Positions 1 to 12,651 of a stretch of DNA of 64,000 nucleotides are shown piece after piece. This stretch comes from Zonotrichia leucophrys gambelii (Eukaryota; Chordata; Aves; Passeriformes; Passerellidae). The stretch is from NCBI RefSeq assembly GCF_028769735.1, contig NC_088173.1:15192038-15256037 (forward strand). Direction: 5' to 3'. A model generated the notes under the pieces. It worked only from the letters and a program-made list of their open reading frames with translations, had not been told where the DNA came from and did not search any database. Numbering within the stretch: the stretch's first letter is position 1; every line of letters begins with the position of its first letter. A program made the position numbers and the translations under genes.

Positions 1-1713
1 ACAAGTATTCAATTTCTCTTGAATTGAATAAGAGGTAGTGTACTATGACCATCTGAAGAAAAACATGCATCTTTCTTGGCCAGCTTGGGGGCTGATCCAA
101 ATTATTGAAAAATAACTTTCCAGATCATTAATATTTTAAAATTGGCACAACATGCTTATGTACTATTTGATATAAAACTATTAGTGTGGATGATAGGTGA
201 TGATTATTTATCATGAAATTGGGTCTTTTAAACATATGACTTTTAAAAATGCTTCTAAATCTAAACTACTGTCTGAAACTAAAGGCTCAGTTTGACTAGT
301 CAAATGCAGTTGGGGAAAAAACAGTGTTTATATGATTAATCTGAACAGTTATAATTCTGCTAGGATTGTAGTTAATATAAAAAGTTTCAAGTTAGCTTAA
401 AGGTAATCAAGTCTGATTCTTTTGTTAATATTAACAGTAGCTGTTTTTTAAATTATACCAACCAAGCCTACATGCTGGTCTTCATTCAGATGGAAAGATT
501 AATAATACAAAAATAGAAGGCTCAAAAAAGAAATAATAATCCTTTGAAGGTGGAGAGCAGTCTCTTTGAGGTGTGTGAGACTTACATCAGTTTGTAAGCA
601 TTAGAATGTTGATAAAGGTGAAAATCAATAAAGAGACCTACACTGTCCCCTCTGAGATACTTCCATTCATCAGATTCCTGTGGGTATTTAAGAAAAATAA
701 TATTTCTGATAGTAATAACTTTCTAAGTTTCTGCTAAATATTAACTACAGCAGCTTGCAATGCTGCTTTCAGCTATTGTGTGCTTAATTACATTGGATAA
801 AAAGTTAATCAGAATCAAGCATATCAATTTTTACTTTCAATAAACTGATCACATTATGCCACTTTATTAGGCAACAATCCAAGAATCTAACCCATCCCCT
901 CTTCCCCTCCCGATTCTTTGGTTCAATAAATGGACTAAATTTTGACTAAAATATGTTGAGTGTTCATGGATAGACCCATTATTACAATTGCATGGGTTAA
1001 TCTATGCAAAGAATACAGAGGAAAAGAATTAAAAGACAAAAGTAGTGAATGTACAAAAACACTTTAATAAAAACTTGCTAGCACTATTTTTCACAATGGA
1101 TTGATTTAGACTTAAGCAGAACTAAAACTACAGATATGAACTTCTTGCTGACTCATGACTTTCAAAAGCTCTGCATTTGATATATGTCATGTATTTTTGG
1201 GTTCAAAAGATTAAGAACCATCATTATGAATAATCACAAGTTTTCCTCATTATGTCTCCTATATGTGAAGACAACACTGTATGCGTTCTTCTTGCTGTAC
1301 TCCCTATATGTTCCTTTCACTGTTACATCTCTCAGAGAGACTGAAATGATGTGGAAAACAGAGAATGATATTGTCCTTTTACCCGTGAGGAAGACAAAGT
1401 GCTTTGCATCACTTAGAATGGACTTTATTTAAATAGTTCATTCTGATCTGAAATTTGAAACAAATATTAATTCTACATAAAAATTCCTAAATTTTTAGAA
1501 TGATTAAAAGATGAGATTTATTGAATTTGTCTGAGATAATCATAATTTTCATTTATCTAAATTCCTGAGATTTTATAGAAAACACCTTTAGGCATTCAAC
1601 TGGTATTTCTACTCACACCAATGTACAATGGTAAAGGTTTCTTATTTTGTTACCTAAAGAAAGATTTTCTGTTTTTCTGCTTTCTACTGGGAGTTTTTGC
1701 TTTCCTTCTCTAA
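1..1713. other. AT-rich non-coding DNA, no gene seen
   Basis: No recognisable gene, RNA or repeat. The longest frame here (82 codons on + from 1184) has a low-complexity, hydrophobic composition expected of translated AT-rich DNA and resembles no family I know. The sequence is rich in TAA/TGA in all frames and poor in CpG. Read as intergenic or intronic. Confidence 0.7.
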
Positions 1714-1870
1714 GTCCAGCAGTGAACTACCAGGATGATTATGTGGCTGTAGCCTGGTGTACAAAGAAAGGCTGACAGAGCTGGGTTTGTTTTGCCTTAG
1801 GGAAACAATGATAAGGGGGAATCTTATTTGGTCTTGAACTGCCCAACAGGACAGTACAAAAAAAGACAAA
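1714..1870 (+). mobile_element. Old CR1 LINE fragment (ORF2 3' region)
   Basis: CR1 is the main non-LTR retrotransposon of birds; it copies itself by target-primed reverse transcription and most copies are 5' truncated. This stretch follows the order of the CR1 ORF2 3' region: gtccagcagtg near 1714 (consensus like GTCCAGAGGAGGG), gatgattatgtggctg near 1735 (like GATGATCAGAGGGCTG), then ggctgacagagctggg at 1770 (like GGCTGAGAGAGCTGGG), aagggggaatcttat near 1813, and an aactgcccaacaggacag block. It is heavily diverged, has stops and indels, and lacks the 3' end, so it is an inactive relic. Similarity is judged from recalled consensus only; the right boundary is uncertain. Confidence 0.6.
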
Positions 1871-2556
1871 ATGCACAGTGAAGTGCACTGTGGAAAGGGC
1901 ATATAGGCCTCAGGTACAGAATTTATTTCTTTTTTCCCCCAGGGTACAGCTATGTTACTCATTTTAAGAGGATATTGAGTACCATGCCGTATTTAGTGTC
2001 TGTAAGGGTACACTTCTAATTTCTTAGCAGAACTAAGAGACCCCAAACATGCAGTGTAGTGCCCTCCCTTTATATCCTGTTTCTCACTGTAAGGTCATCC
2101 CCTAAGGAGACAACTCTAGTTGGTAGGAACAGGGAAAAAGACACCTTATTTACCTTTTATCCTGCTCACACTAGGAAAGAAGATAATTTGATGCCTTGCC
2201 CTGAAATTCAAAAGGCTTCAATATGGCTCTCAAAGCAAGTTTTATATTGTTAAATTGTATGCATAAACCTAACTTTCGGACATGAAAATCCACAGTGATG
2301 GCAAGAGAACTCTGAATAGCAATTCAATGCCCTGCCTACATGGATATCACATCATCTTCTTTTTATATTTTTCACCATCTCTAACACCCAAGAAATTTAA
2401 TGAAAATTAAACTTAAGAGCAGAAAGCAAAAGCAGCTATGTGACATGAAAAAAACCCCAGCTCCTTGTGATATCTGTCCCAGTAAAATCAGGTTCACCCA
2501 TCACACAGATGTACTGCTACCTTTCACAGACTTCAACGTTTAGGGAAAGAAATCTT
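1871..2556. other. AT-rich non-coding DNA, no gene seen
   Basis: Nothing recognised. Short frames only (64 codons or fewer). No repeat family identified after the CR1 similarity fades near 1870. Confidence 0.6.
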
Positions 2557-2616
2557 TGAAACCTACTTAATGATTTCTTTTCCTTAGTAGGGAAAGAAAT
2601 CATTAAGTAGGTTTCA
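2557..2616. repeat. Perfect 24-bp inverted repeat, 12-nt loop
   Basis: The left arm 2557-2580 (starts tgaaacctac, ends tgatttcttt) is the exact reverse complement of the right arm 2593-2616, separated by tccttagtaggg. In addition, tagggaaagaaatc occurs at 2541-2554 and again at 2588-2601, so the spacer and the start of the right arm also repeat sequence lying left of the first arm. The combination of an exact inverted copy and a short direct copy is what a local replication template switch leaves. It could also fold as a hairpin if transcribed. Confidence 0.9.
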
Positions 2617-3478
2617 GAGTTTTAATCATAAAGGAACTATAAGCAAATTAAACCTTTGCTATTCTGCCATAATAACAAGAGTAGTAGACATTGGAAATCA
2701 CTAGAAATCAAAGTAAGGTTATCTATTATGTTCATAAAATCTTTCAGTAAGAGTACAATGTTCTTCATGTTAGACTTGGAACTAATTCATTTTCATAGAA
2801 TGTTTTTCATTCAAATCATAGTTTTCATAATAGCAGGACAGAATTAATTATTTAGCTAAAATGCAACAATATGCTTAGACTGCTTTATCACAGGAAAAAT
2901 GGTATTTTTTTCAATATTATGTTGTGCATGACAAATTTCTCAGGCCTGAAGCTCTCTATTAAAGGTTTGTTCTTCTTATGCGTTATATATTAAGAGTACA
3001 AAAATAATTTTTTAACCTTTGAGAATTAGACACCAAAAATATTCTCTTGCCTTATAGTGCACCTCACAGGGAAAAAGAGATTAATTCATTGAAATGTGTT
3101 AATTCATTGAAATTTGTGATCCAGCAGAACACAGTTTGTCTGAAACCTCATTTTCCAAATTTGCACCACAGGTTTGCAACAGTTTCCTGGATACCTGAAA
3201 CCCTCTCCCATGAAGAGCAAACTCTGTTACCTCTGTGATCAGAGGAAGCCATCTGAATACGTGTTTCATATTGTTTATTAGGCTTCCATACAGCAAACTT
3301 CCTCATTTCACACAAACACCCCTGGTATGCCTATTACCAGCAGCCTAAATAGCTCACAAAGGCTTTGTAAATTTTTAATTAAGGTAAAGGAACATACAAT
3401 AGCAGTTCATTCAGGCATTTCAGAATTCTGCTCTTAAGCAGCTTGATTTGTACAACCTAGGCACGTTTAGCCCAGCCT
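2617..3478. other. AT-rich non-coding DNA with an 18-bp direct repeat
   Basis: No gene. The only local structure is an 18-bp tandem pair at 3081-3098 and 3099-3116, both starting ttaattcattgaaat, differing at one base near the end. Confidence 0.65.
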
Positions 3479-3870
3479 ACTGTAAAGGACTTAAGGAGTT
3501 GCCTGTCTCAAAGAGGCTGTGCTAAGGCCACAGAAAGTCTTGGCCACGAGATAAGCACAAAAGGGAGAGGCAGGATGGCACTGACTCCAGGACCGGCAGA
3601 GGTGAGGGCTGGCTGCCACCACTGATGACCACTGAAGTGCCCCCCACCCCAAATATGACCTGGAACTTGGACTAAGTTAAGCCACTGCAGTGGGAACTTG
3701 AGATAAGATAAAGGTGGTCCTGTTGTTCAGGTGTTATCTCAGACCTGGGGGGAGGTTAACAAAGCTGGAGGAGAAGACTGCATCACTGATAATGGACACA
3801 AAGTACATGGAATTTATGGGCCACAAGGAAAGCCAGCTCAGCAACTGTGCTAACACTACTCCAAGCACAA
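3479..3870. other. GC-richer block of unknown origin
   Basis: About 390 bases clearly richer in G and C than the flanks, with runs such as gtgccccccacccc near 3636 and cctggggggagg near 3746. There is no long open frame and no CR1 similarity that I can see. Composition contrast and edges suggest an old inserted repeat (for example an LTR relic), but no terminal TG/CA pair, TATA box or target duplication can be fixed. It could equally be a conserved regulatory segment. Confidence 0.3.
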
Positions 3871-6800
3871 AGTGTCTTTAAACACAGGAATCTAAGTGTA
3901 TAATAAATAGTGCCTGTTATCAGGAATCAAACATAATTTACAACCAGAAACAATTTCCTGATGAGAAAGATGTGAGGTTGTTTTCTGATTCTAGACACCA
4001 GCATTCCTCCTCCCAAAAAAAGCAGTGCTACTATTTAAGCAATACAAATTACATATATTGCACTCACAATGCACGTGACTGGTGTTGGTTAAGAGCATCA
4101 AATATATTGATAAATAACACAGACTTCAAGAAATGTTTTTTACCCAATTCAGAAGTAGAATCAGTAGGCAGTCAGAAGTGGTTTTTTCCTTTAAGTGAAA
4201 AAAGGAGCAATAACAGAAGAATAATCTAAAATACTTACAAAGGTGAGTTGATTTAAAGTCATGTATAAAATTTTAATTTAAAAATGTATGTGTAATCTTA
4301 TAACTCACATATTTAGAGATATTTTAATTTGAACTGCTTGTAGGATGGAATTCCACAATCTCACAGGATGTTAAGGAGCCTCTGACTTTTTGCTCAGAGA
4401 TTTAGTCATAGCCTTTTAGTTCGAAAAGCCAACACTGAAAAATCCTCATCAATTTTTGTTGATTAATGAAACAAAGTTAGCAACAAAGGAATATTTTCCA
4501 TGATTGAAAGTTTTCAGTTTTAATTCTAATGTTTGATTTAAACAGTTCAAATAGTAGTAGTCATTAAATAAAAAAATAAATAAAAATTGTAAAAGTAACT
4601 ACTTCACATATTTCAAAAATGTTGGGAAAGCATGCATTAGTACATTAAAATATGTCCTAAATATTTTATTCTGTGTGAGAATCAGATAACTAGTTTCTAG
4701 ATCTACACCTATGTAACAGAAAATTATCATTTAAAAAAAAGTTTTAACTGTTTCAAGGGGAATTGGAAGCAATAAAAAAAAGGTTTGATAATTCTTTTAT
4801 AAAACTTGGAACCAAAAAGGGGAAGAAAAGGATAAAGAAAATAGTAATTACTAAGGATAAGAGCCTACAGCTTACAGTGTTGCTAGGTACACTGTCCCTT
4901 TAGAAACAGCTTGTGGGACTTGAGTTTTGGAGTCAGAAGTGCAGATCACCAAACATCTGATGAAAGTATGCAGAAAGTTCCACCAGCTCATGCTAAGGAA
5001 GATATATTCAACCAAAACTGGACAAATGAAATTCAAATAAAATAGATCTGTAAAACAAGCCCATGTCTGGCAGCTGCTCTATTAAATCCCTGAAAATAAA
5101 CTCCAAGCATAGTGGAAAGTGCATTTCAGCCGCAAGGGAGAGCTTGAACACTTTTTGTGTGAGGAAGGTTCAAAAGGTTATTTAGTGGAATCCTGGGCCT
5201 CTGGTGTTTGGAACAGACAATCAGAAATCTAATATTTCCCTCTTACTCTTGGCAGCTGAACCTCTTTGTGAAGAAGTCTGAAACCTAGCATGGGGAAATG
5301 AAACATCGGTGCTCATCTAGATTTCTTTTTAATGTTTCCCAGACAAGTGAGAAGAGTGAGACAGAAGCCAAAAGGTGCAGCATGCCCACCATGACATTAT
5401 GCAGATTTAAGAGCAAGTAATTGCCTTTTCTTTTTTTAATATGGTTTAGTGTTTATGACACCTATATCATGGTCAGGGACTAGAGTCTACAGAAATATAT
5501 ACACATACACACACATATCTGTTTATATATATGTATAGAGAGATCTCAAGCAAGCATTTCAGTATTTAAAAGGTATGGCATTGAAAAAAATTATCAAAGC
5601 TATGAAAGATGTAATAAAATTAGTAAAAATACCTGCTGAATGAGATAAACTAACCATTTTCTCAATTTAAAAATCAATATTATGCAATGCATGACGTTCC
5701 TAGTCTAATAGAGAATATAACATTTTATGATAAAAGTCTGATTAAATTCTTGGTGAAATGGAAAAGTAATAAAATTTTCTGCTAGGTCTTCTGGTTTATT
5801 TCTCCCCATGAATTTAGTGATGTTTGACCCTCTCTCACAGAGTAAGCTTTACAGAGAAAACTCTACACTGCAATAACAGCCAGTGAACCTCATTACAGCA
5901 CAGGTGGAAGGTGAAGGGAAGTCACAATTTTATTAACTATAGCGAGAGTTAATTTTAGAACAGGAAAGAAAAATTAACTTTCCATTCTCGTGAGCTACCT
6001 GAGAATATTGGAATATCTTCAGTCATTTAAATATATATTTATAGGGTTTTGTTTGTATTACAAATGTCATCACTGTATGACAGAGCTATACACAAACAGA
6101 AAATTGGAACAGAAGGGATTATAAAAAGTCAATCTGGTAACCTACATCCCTTCTAAGAGCAGATACTATCTAACTAGAAGGCAGGTACTATCTAACCTTT
6201 CTGAAAAGACCTTCTTTCCCAAACAGCTTTGCACTTACCTTACCTTGGTTTTATCTAAACTACCATCTCCTGGCTTGCCTATAGAAATCCCACCTGAGAC
6301 AGTATCAGCTGCTTTAATAAATTTAATATATGTGAGATCCACCACCATTTTTGAATCTAGAAAGGCTATTATTTTCTAAAAATTCATATGGTTTGGTATG
6401 AATTATTCTTGATAAAGCTATTTCAGCTGTTATTCATTTCTCTGTAAAAGTGTACAAGAGTTGAAGGTTTTTCCCCAATTATTTATTTCATTAAAACTGA
6501 CTGGTGTGTAATTGCAATTTTTCACTTTTAAAACCTTCAATTCTGTTACTTTCGAAAATACCATCCATCTTCTTTAATTTACAGACAACTAACATTTCCC
6601 TCACATATATTACTTTTTAATTTAAAAGAGGCTTCGTTCCACACAAGACCATTTTTCATCTCATCTCTTTATCATGAATTTTGAAAGAAAAAATTCGGCT
6701 TAGTAAGAATAAATCATTTGAGGGTTCTTTGGGTCTTGTACATTGTTTGGGAGGTAGACTAAAAATCCATTATTTGCACAGCTTGAGTCATGCATCTTTG

Positions 6801-7026
6801 TATTATTTATATCCATGTGTGTATACAAAATGCATCAAATAAAAATATCGCTATGACTTATAACACAGACTGAGAAAGAATCATAATTGTTGGCATTTTT
6901 CTCAGAAAAGTGTCAGAATTTGTAAGTTTCTTTCAGACAATCTCCCTAAAAGGGTTTTTAAAATAATAGCAGCAGTGCAGAGGGATGCAGCTGTTATGGA
7001 CCTGATTTCAAAAATGCTAAACATGC
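3871..7026. other. AT-rich non-coding DNA
   Basis: No gene recognised. Contains alternating TA/CA low complexity around 5495-5540 and a 22-bp-spaced direct repeat at 6159-6198, where gcag(a/g)tactatctaac occurs twice. The longest frame is 85 codons with no recognisable domain. Confidence 0.65.
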
Positions 7027-7075
7027 ATAGAATCATAAGAATCATTTAAGTTAGATACAAAGTCCACAGAAGATT
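7027..7075 (-). mobile_element. Short CR1 3'-end fragment
   Basis: Read on the plus strand, agaatcataagaatcattt followed by aagttagatacaaagtcc resembles the inverted CR1 terminus (repeated AGAATCAT, then a degraded TTGGAAAAGACC-like stretch). Only about 45 bases are similar, so this is a tentative call of a severely truncated or decayed copy. Confidence 0.45.
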
Positions 7076-7091
7076 TAGACGACAAAACCTT

Positions 7092-7107
7092 AAAAAAAAA
7101 AAAAAAA
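7092..7107 (+). repeat. A16 homopolymer
   Basis: Uninterrupted run of 16 A. Nothing upstream marks it as the tail of a processed transcript. Confidence 0.9.
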
Positions 7108-7931
7108 GTAGGACCATTTTTGCAGTATTATTTAGGACAAAGCCTTGACTAATAAAATCAACTTTATTTGGGGGAAAGAATATGATTAAGAAAGCAGGAT
7201 GAGAACAAAAAATATTTCTTCCTCGAATATCTGAAATGTGCTATAAATTCTGTGCTGTTTTCTTCATTTAAAAATGCAAATAAAGAATTCATGCTCCTTG
7301 ACCACAATTTTCTATGGATTAGCTTTCTCTTTACAGATGTAACTTTACCTACCCTGGTCCTTAAAGCTGAAAGTAAACTGTGATTCTGATGACATGCTAC
7401 AGTTGAATTTCAAACTGAAATCTCTTCTGCAGTTGTTTTTATGTCCTTTCTGTTTACTCTGGCTTAGCAGGGAATCCAGTATTAGCAATGAACAGGTAAT
7501 AATTTATAAGATTTCTTGTACTCTCAACAAATCTTTTGCTGTGGTATCAAACAGCAATCAAGGTTACTGTTTGTGCTATACAACCCCATCCACCATTTAC
7601 CTGGAATGAAGCAGAATCCTTTTCCTGCAGACTTAGTAATTCACAGAAGAAAATTCAGATTCTTTCTGGGTATATCAGTGTTACACTGCTTAGTGATAAA
7701 GGAAAAATATATTTCCTTTTCCAGGAAAAGAGAAATGAAAAATAAATGTGCATTAAGCATTGTAAATGTAGACCTGGAGTGTGCTGCCAACTCCAGTCAC
7801 CATCTAGTAAAAGAAGTGGGTCCTTCATAAGAACACTGGAAAATGAACTGAATTTAAATCTGATCTTTTATCCCAAGTGTATTTGCATGTGTCTGCTGCA
7901 GCCAGCATCATGGCTATGCTGTAAGCATATT

Positions 7932-7998
7932 AAGTTAAACAATCTAGTATACAACTCATACCACAAGTTAAAACAATCTAGTATACAATTCATACTAT
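7932..7998. repeat. 33-bp tandem duplication, two copies
   Basis: Copy one begins aagttaaacaatctagtata at 7932; copy two begins aagttaaaacaatctagtat at 7965. They differ by one extra A and a few substitutions near the right end, so this is a local tandem duplication of moderate age. Confidence 0.85.
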
Positions 7999-8998
7999 GG
8001 CTGTGCTGGTACACGCAGGCTGTGACTCAAAAAGGAAGCTCAGTGGATTGTTCCTATATGCTTCCCTCTGCATCAGCACCAGATCTTTCCTGAATTGGGA
8101 CCAGTTTGGGAACCTAAACCAACTAAAACCATTCCTTCTCCACTTCTTTTTCTTTTTTTCTATTGTTCTTTCCTTCTTTTTTTGTGTTGATTGGACTCAC
8201 TAATTTGGCTAAAATGGATGCAGCCTAAGTCAGTCTAATAAAAGCGTGAAGCTGCATGCAGGAGTGGCATGGCCATGAAACACGTTTTAGTAGCTGTTAG
8301 CAATTTAATCAGCTTAGGGGTATGGCAGTTCTTCAGTTTGCACTTCTAAGTTGGAGTCAACAATGTAATTAAACATAGACTCAAGATGGACTAGCTATCC
8401 AAATATGTACTGTTTCTTAGCTGGATTTTACAGCTTATGATGAATTCTGTAATTCTGTAGCAAGGAAATGCCTGTAAATAATTTTTAATTAACCACATTG
8501 TCATTCCAATAATGAGTTTACCATGGTTATAGCAATGTGCAGATACCTTAGCCTCACATCATGCAACTTGAAATCAAAGTAGAGGGTGTTTTTTTTGTTG
8601 TTTTGGCTTTTGAGGTCCTTTATTTTGGCTACTTTAGAATGTTTTTATTTTAACATCAAGTTGTTCAGATTAAAAAAAATCCAAAACTATGCTTCAGATA
8701 TTAAGGTCTGTTGATACTAAGATATTAAGATACTAAGGCCTGTTGGTCACTGGTGTAGGTGAACAAACTATTTACCTACTGCCTCTGTTATTCAGCTGGT
8801 ATTTAAACAAGTGTTACTCTAAAGTGCCATTACTGTCTCAATTACAAGTGCTTTCACTGATGATGCATGATGCACATGCTCAGCCCTTGAAACCTGAAGC
8901 TCAAAATCAATCCTCTCAGCACTTAAAAAATCTTCAGATCTGCCAAGACATGCAGTACTATTGTTTCTCATAAGTTGATGCCCGACATAGCACTGGAT

Positions 8999-9020
8999 CC
9001 TTCAAAGCCGACTTTGAAGG
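8999..9020. repeat. Perfect 9-bp hairpin
   Basis: CCTTCAAAG, loop CCGA, then CTTTGAAGG. It is followed by GAAGCC-TCAA-GGCTTC at 9124-9139 and the 14-bp perfect palindrome TCATGGTACCATGA at 9156-9169. No T-run or gene end makes any of these a terminator; they are listed as structure only. Confidence 0.8.
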
Positions 9021-12000
9021 GGAATAATGGAAGAAGAAGCAGGGTGTTTGCCCAAGGCACCAAAATTTGGGAAATTTGCAGTGTTTTATTCAGCCAGCTA
9101 CAGGTCTTTCTGCTGTGTTCCAGGAAGCCTCAAGGCTTCACACTTTGAAGTTGTATCATGGTACCATGACATGGTTAGGAATCAGGATGCCTCAGGATAG
9201 CATTCAAGGAGAGTAAAGACCCTTGTGGTAAATAAATATAGTGGACAAAAACTTACAGCAATTGCGTGGTAGGCTGAGAAGAGCAAGGTGATTCTTAATG
9301 GTACCAGAAATAAAACTTGTCTTTAAAATTCAGAATTTACACTTGCCTACAGAAATGTCGAATTTGAGGCCATCCTGATCCCAACTGCTATAACACTTCA
9401 CCTCTGAAGTACAGAGCTTAAATCAATTTACCTTTCAATCTGCTACTGAATGCTGATTTTTTCCATCTCAATGCACTGAGAGAACTTCAAATTGAGGTAG
9501 TGCTAGAAGTTGTTTTGTTCAGTTCACTAAATTCAGTTAATGAAACCCTCTAAGGTTCTTTGCTGAGCTGTTCAAAGCAGCCTCCTGCAAGCATCACTCC
9601 CCATACTGCATGCTTTTTTCTCGAGAGCCAAACCACCCATGCCCAGCAGTTGTACAATGTCTCCTCGTACTTGTGTGGCTTTGGACACAGAAGTTCCCCT
9701 CCCTATGGAAAAAGGGTTATTCCTAACTAATTCTCAGCACAACCTAATTCTCTACACAAAACCTGCTGACATTTCTGACAGCACTATAGGATTATATTGG
9801 TAGAACCTCTGTAGGCTTTGCACCAGTGAGAGAAATCAAAATCATTGAAATTAACTAACTGAGAGGTTGTACAAAGAAACAGAACTATTGAAAAGATAGA
9901 GTCTTAATGATTAGTGCTGCCACAGGATTCAATATAGTATACCAACACATTGGTTGGTAAGCTCTCTTGCTACAACAGTGATCTAGCTCTGCTGTTTTCT
10001 TTAATTTACAAGCACACTGTACAAATTCCCATTCAGAAGTGGGAAAATTATTTCATAAATACTGGGAGGGAAAAAAAGGAAAAGGCAAGTAATAAGACTG
10101 CAAGAACTCCTAAGTCTAGCTTAAGAAAACAAGTGAATAAACAGTAAAGAGGAAACACTAAAGTAATACTACTATCATTCAGCAAGGCAAAGCAGTGGCT
10201 ACAGCAGCTGTGCATGGTAAGAAAGAGACTAGAGCAAATTTCTCACATGTCACAAGAGCCCCAAGGAACCATCATATAGCTGACATTCACTGCCTGCTGA
10301 GTGAGTTTGCATGGTTCATGGAGCATCTTCGCCTCCATTGTAGCAAGCAGCTTTAGTTCTGACACCCCAATTGGATCAGGGGAGAAGAGCCTTCCCCTGA
10401 AGCAAATCTCTGGTAAATCAGAGACACCAGAAGCTATGACTAAATGCACTAAATGCAGCATCTTGTGATTTCAGATGTAATTTGAGCAGCTATTGCCAAG
10501 CCCTGCTTTCTGATTTCTGTCAGATTCTGTCAGTTTTCTCACAAAAAGATTTTTCATAAGGGACAGTGGAGTGCAGGAAATAGGCATATCCCTGCCCATA
10601 TCCCCAAGTTTTTAAGAAGCTCCTGGCAAGATCAGGGCATATGAAGCTCTCTATTCAGGTGTTGTGACTGTAGGTCACTGGTAGAAAAGAGAGGCTTTGC
10701 CCAATTCTAGTTACCACATCTTGAAGTGACAGTGTCTTGTTATAAGCACAAAACATGGAGGCAACCAAGTCTGGTGCCATCCAGGCTACAGCCCCAGAGA
10801 GGGTATGGGAGGAAATACAAACTGCAAAAACTTAGGCATAAGAAAGAGTAAATTTTCATCACTGTGAGAAGACTCCAAAGAATATAGAAAAAGAAACAGA
10901 GGAGAAAATTAAACATGTGGGCACAAATTGATGTAAATATAATGTTTCAGAATTTATACTTTTTAATTCTTTACTGTTAATATACAGGTGACTGTTTTAA
11001 ATTATATATGAGGTGGACAGCATGAAGAAGCCATTCTGAAGGCATACAACTCATCTCATATGGAATGGAGGGGAGAAATGGACCACAGCTGCAGATATGA
11101 GAAACAAAAAGGGGGAAGACAAGTATGGCATGAGAGTGGCATGAAGTAAGGCTGAGGCAAAGGTCACAACTTTAATGGTATTGTCTAAATAAGGATCACT
11201 TAAAATCTTTATTCATGAATTGGAGGAAATAAATTTAAAATTTAAAGCATTTCTATAGATAGCATGGCACAAATGGCCAATTCAAACTTATAAGCAGAAC
11301 CCCCAAGAGAGTTAACATTGTGTGTACAATACTTGATTCCTTAACACCCTATATACACTGGAAAGTAAAACAATAAATACAATAATGCCAATACCTACAG
11401 TAGAAACTAAATATAGTGCATGCAAGCATACACACAAATAGATGCAAAGCTGTAGATATAAGGATAAAAGGCTGAAACAAACCCATTTATCACAGCAGCA
11501 TGTTGACTGCACGTGAAAATACATGTGGAACACAATATCTATCTATATACACAGATATATATGTACAAATGTCCTTTTTAGAGATCACACAGAAAATCAT
11601 CACATTCAAGATGGCTGTTTCTACTTGAATGCCTACTTTATCTAATATTCCTTGGAAAAAACACCTGTTCCTGCCTCACCATGATTATAAATGCAAGTTA
11701 AGAAACGGCATTACTTGTTAATGTGTACAAGTAGCTAGACCAGAATTACAATTTTTATGAGATTATGAAAAAACACAAAGTTTTTAATGCACCTATGGTT
11801 GCACATGTTAGAGAAATGCAGACATATATATGTAAATATAGATATGTCAGATTATATGTCAGATTTTTTTGTATGCTCTTAGTAGCTATTTTGAATTTTG
11901 TTAGCTGTAAGCTCTTCTAGGCAGGGACTTTTGCTTTCCCAGTTGTTTGCCAAAAGAAATGCATACTGTTTGCATAACGCAAAGTACCAATATCAAATAG

Positions 12001-12174
12001 TAATTGAGGTTGCTATGTTAGTAATTTACATTTTGGGATGAAACAGAACATGTTTTGGCCAAGAATGTATACAGAACATCCTAACAGAAAATCCGTTCCA
12101 CCAGCTGGAAATAACCAGTGTAGTTATCAGAAACCAATAAACACTGACTACAGATAATTAATTTGGGGTGGTAA

Positions 12175-12245
12175 GTTTTTTTTGTGGATGTTATTTTTGG
12201 TTTTTTGTTTATTGGTCTATTTTTTTGGGTTTTGGTTTTGCTGGG
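12175..12245 (+). repeat. T/G-rich low-complexity tract
   Basis: Runs of T interrupted by GG or G (pattern like ggttttttg and gggttttggttttg). It mirrors the A/C-rich tracts elsewhere in the window, on the opposite strand. Confidence 0.8.
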
Positions 12246-12651
12246 TCTTTATTTAAGAAAAACAATGCTGTGATTGCTGTGATCAACTACAGCCCAAAAA
12301 GTCACAAAACAAAAAGAGAAATCACACCTTGTAGAAAATAATATTCAAATACAAAACTCAAACCAAAGGTTTAAAAACCAAAATAATGTAAAAACAATCT
12401 TCTCAATTTACATTTAAAAAAAAAATCATAATTGTGTCATTTTGTATTGCTATCTTCAAGGAACAGAAGAATAGCTAATGCTCACAAAGCATGCTAGAAA
12501 AGAAACCCTAGGTACTAGAGGCATAATCCCAAATCTGCAGAAATTAACAAGGTATTCTCTGTACAGACCAATGTTTATTGGCACATGCAAAGAACATCCC
12601 TATACATGACAATAACTTCATTTCTGTCACTAAAAGTAGTGATGTAAAGGC

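Larger units (their letters stand above)
7108..12651. other. AT-rich non-coding DNA with small repeats and hairpins
   Basis: No gene recognised. Overlapping frames at 7394-8203 (up to 115 codons, three frames on +) are mutually incompatible and lack any known domain. The stretch contains the 33-bp duplication at 7932, a set of short palindromes at 8999-9169, and a T/G-rich tract at 12175-12245. The parts around 10240-10870 are somewhat less AT-rich but match nothing I know. Confidence 0.65.

Noticed and set aside
2557..2616. Conserved miRNA precursor
   Set aside because: Pairing is perfect over 24 bp with no bulges, and the linked direct repeat points to a duplication event; no known miRNA seed recognised.
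8435..8461. CR1 terminus from gaattctgtaattctgtag
   Set aside because: The two ATTCTGT-like units are not preceded by any CR1 3' UTR similarity.
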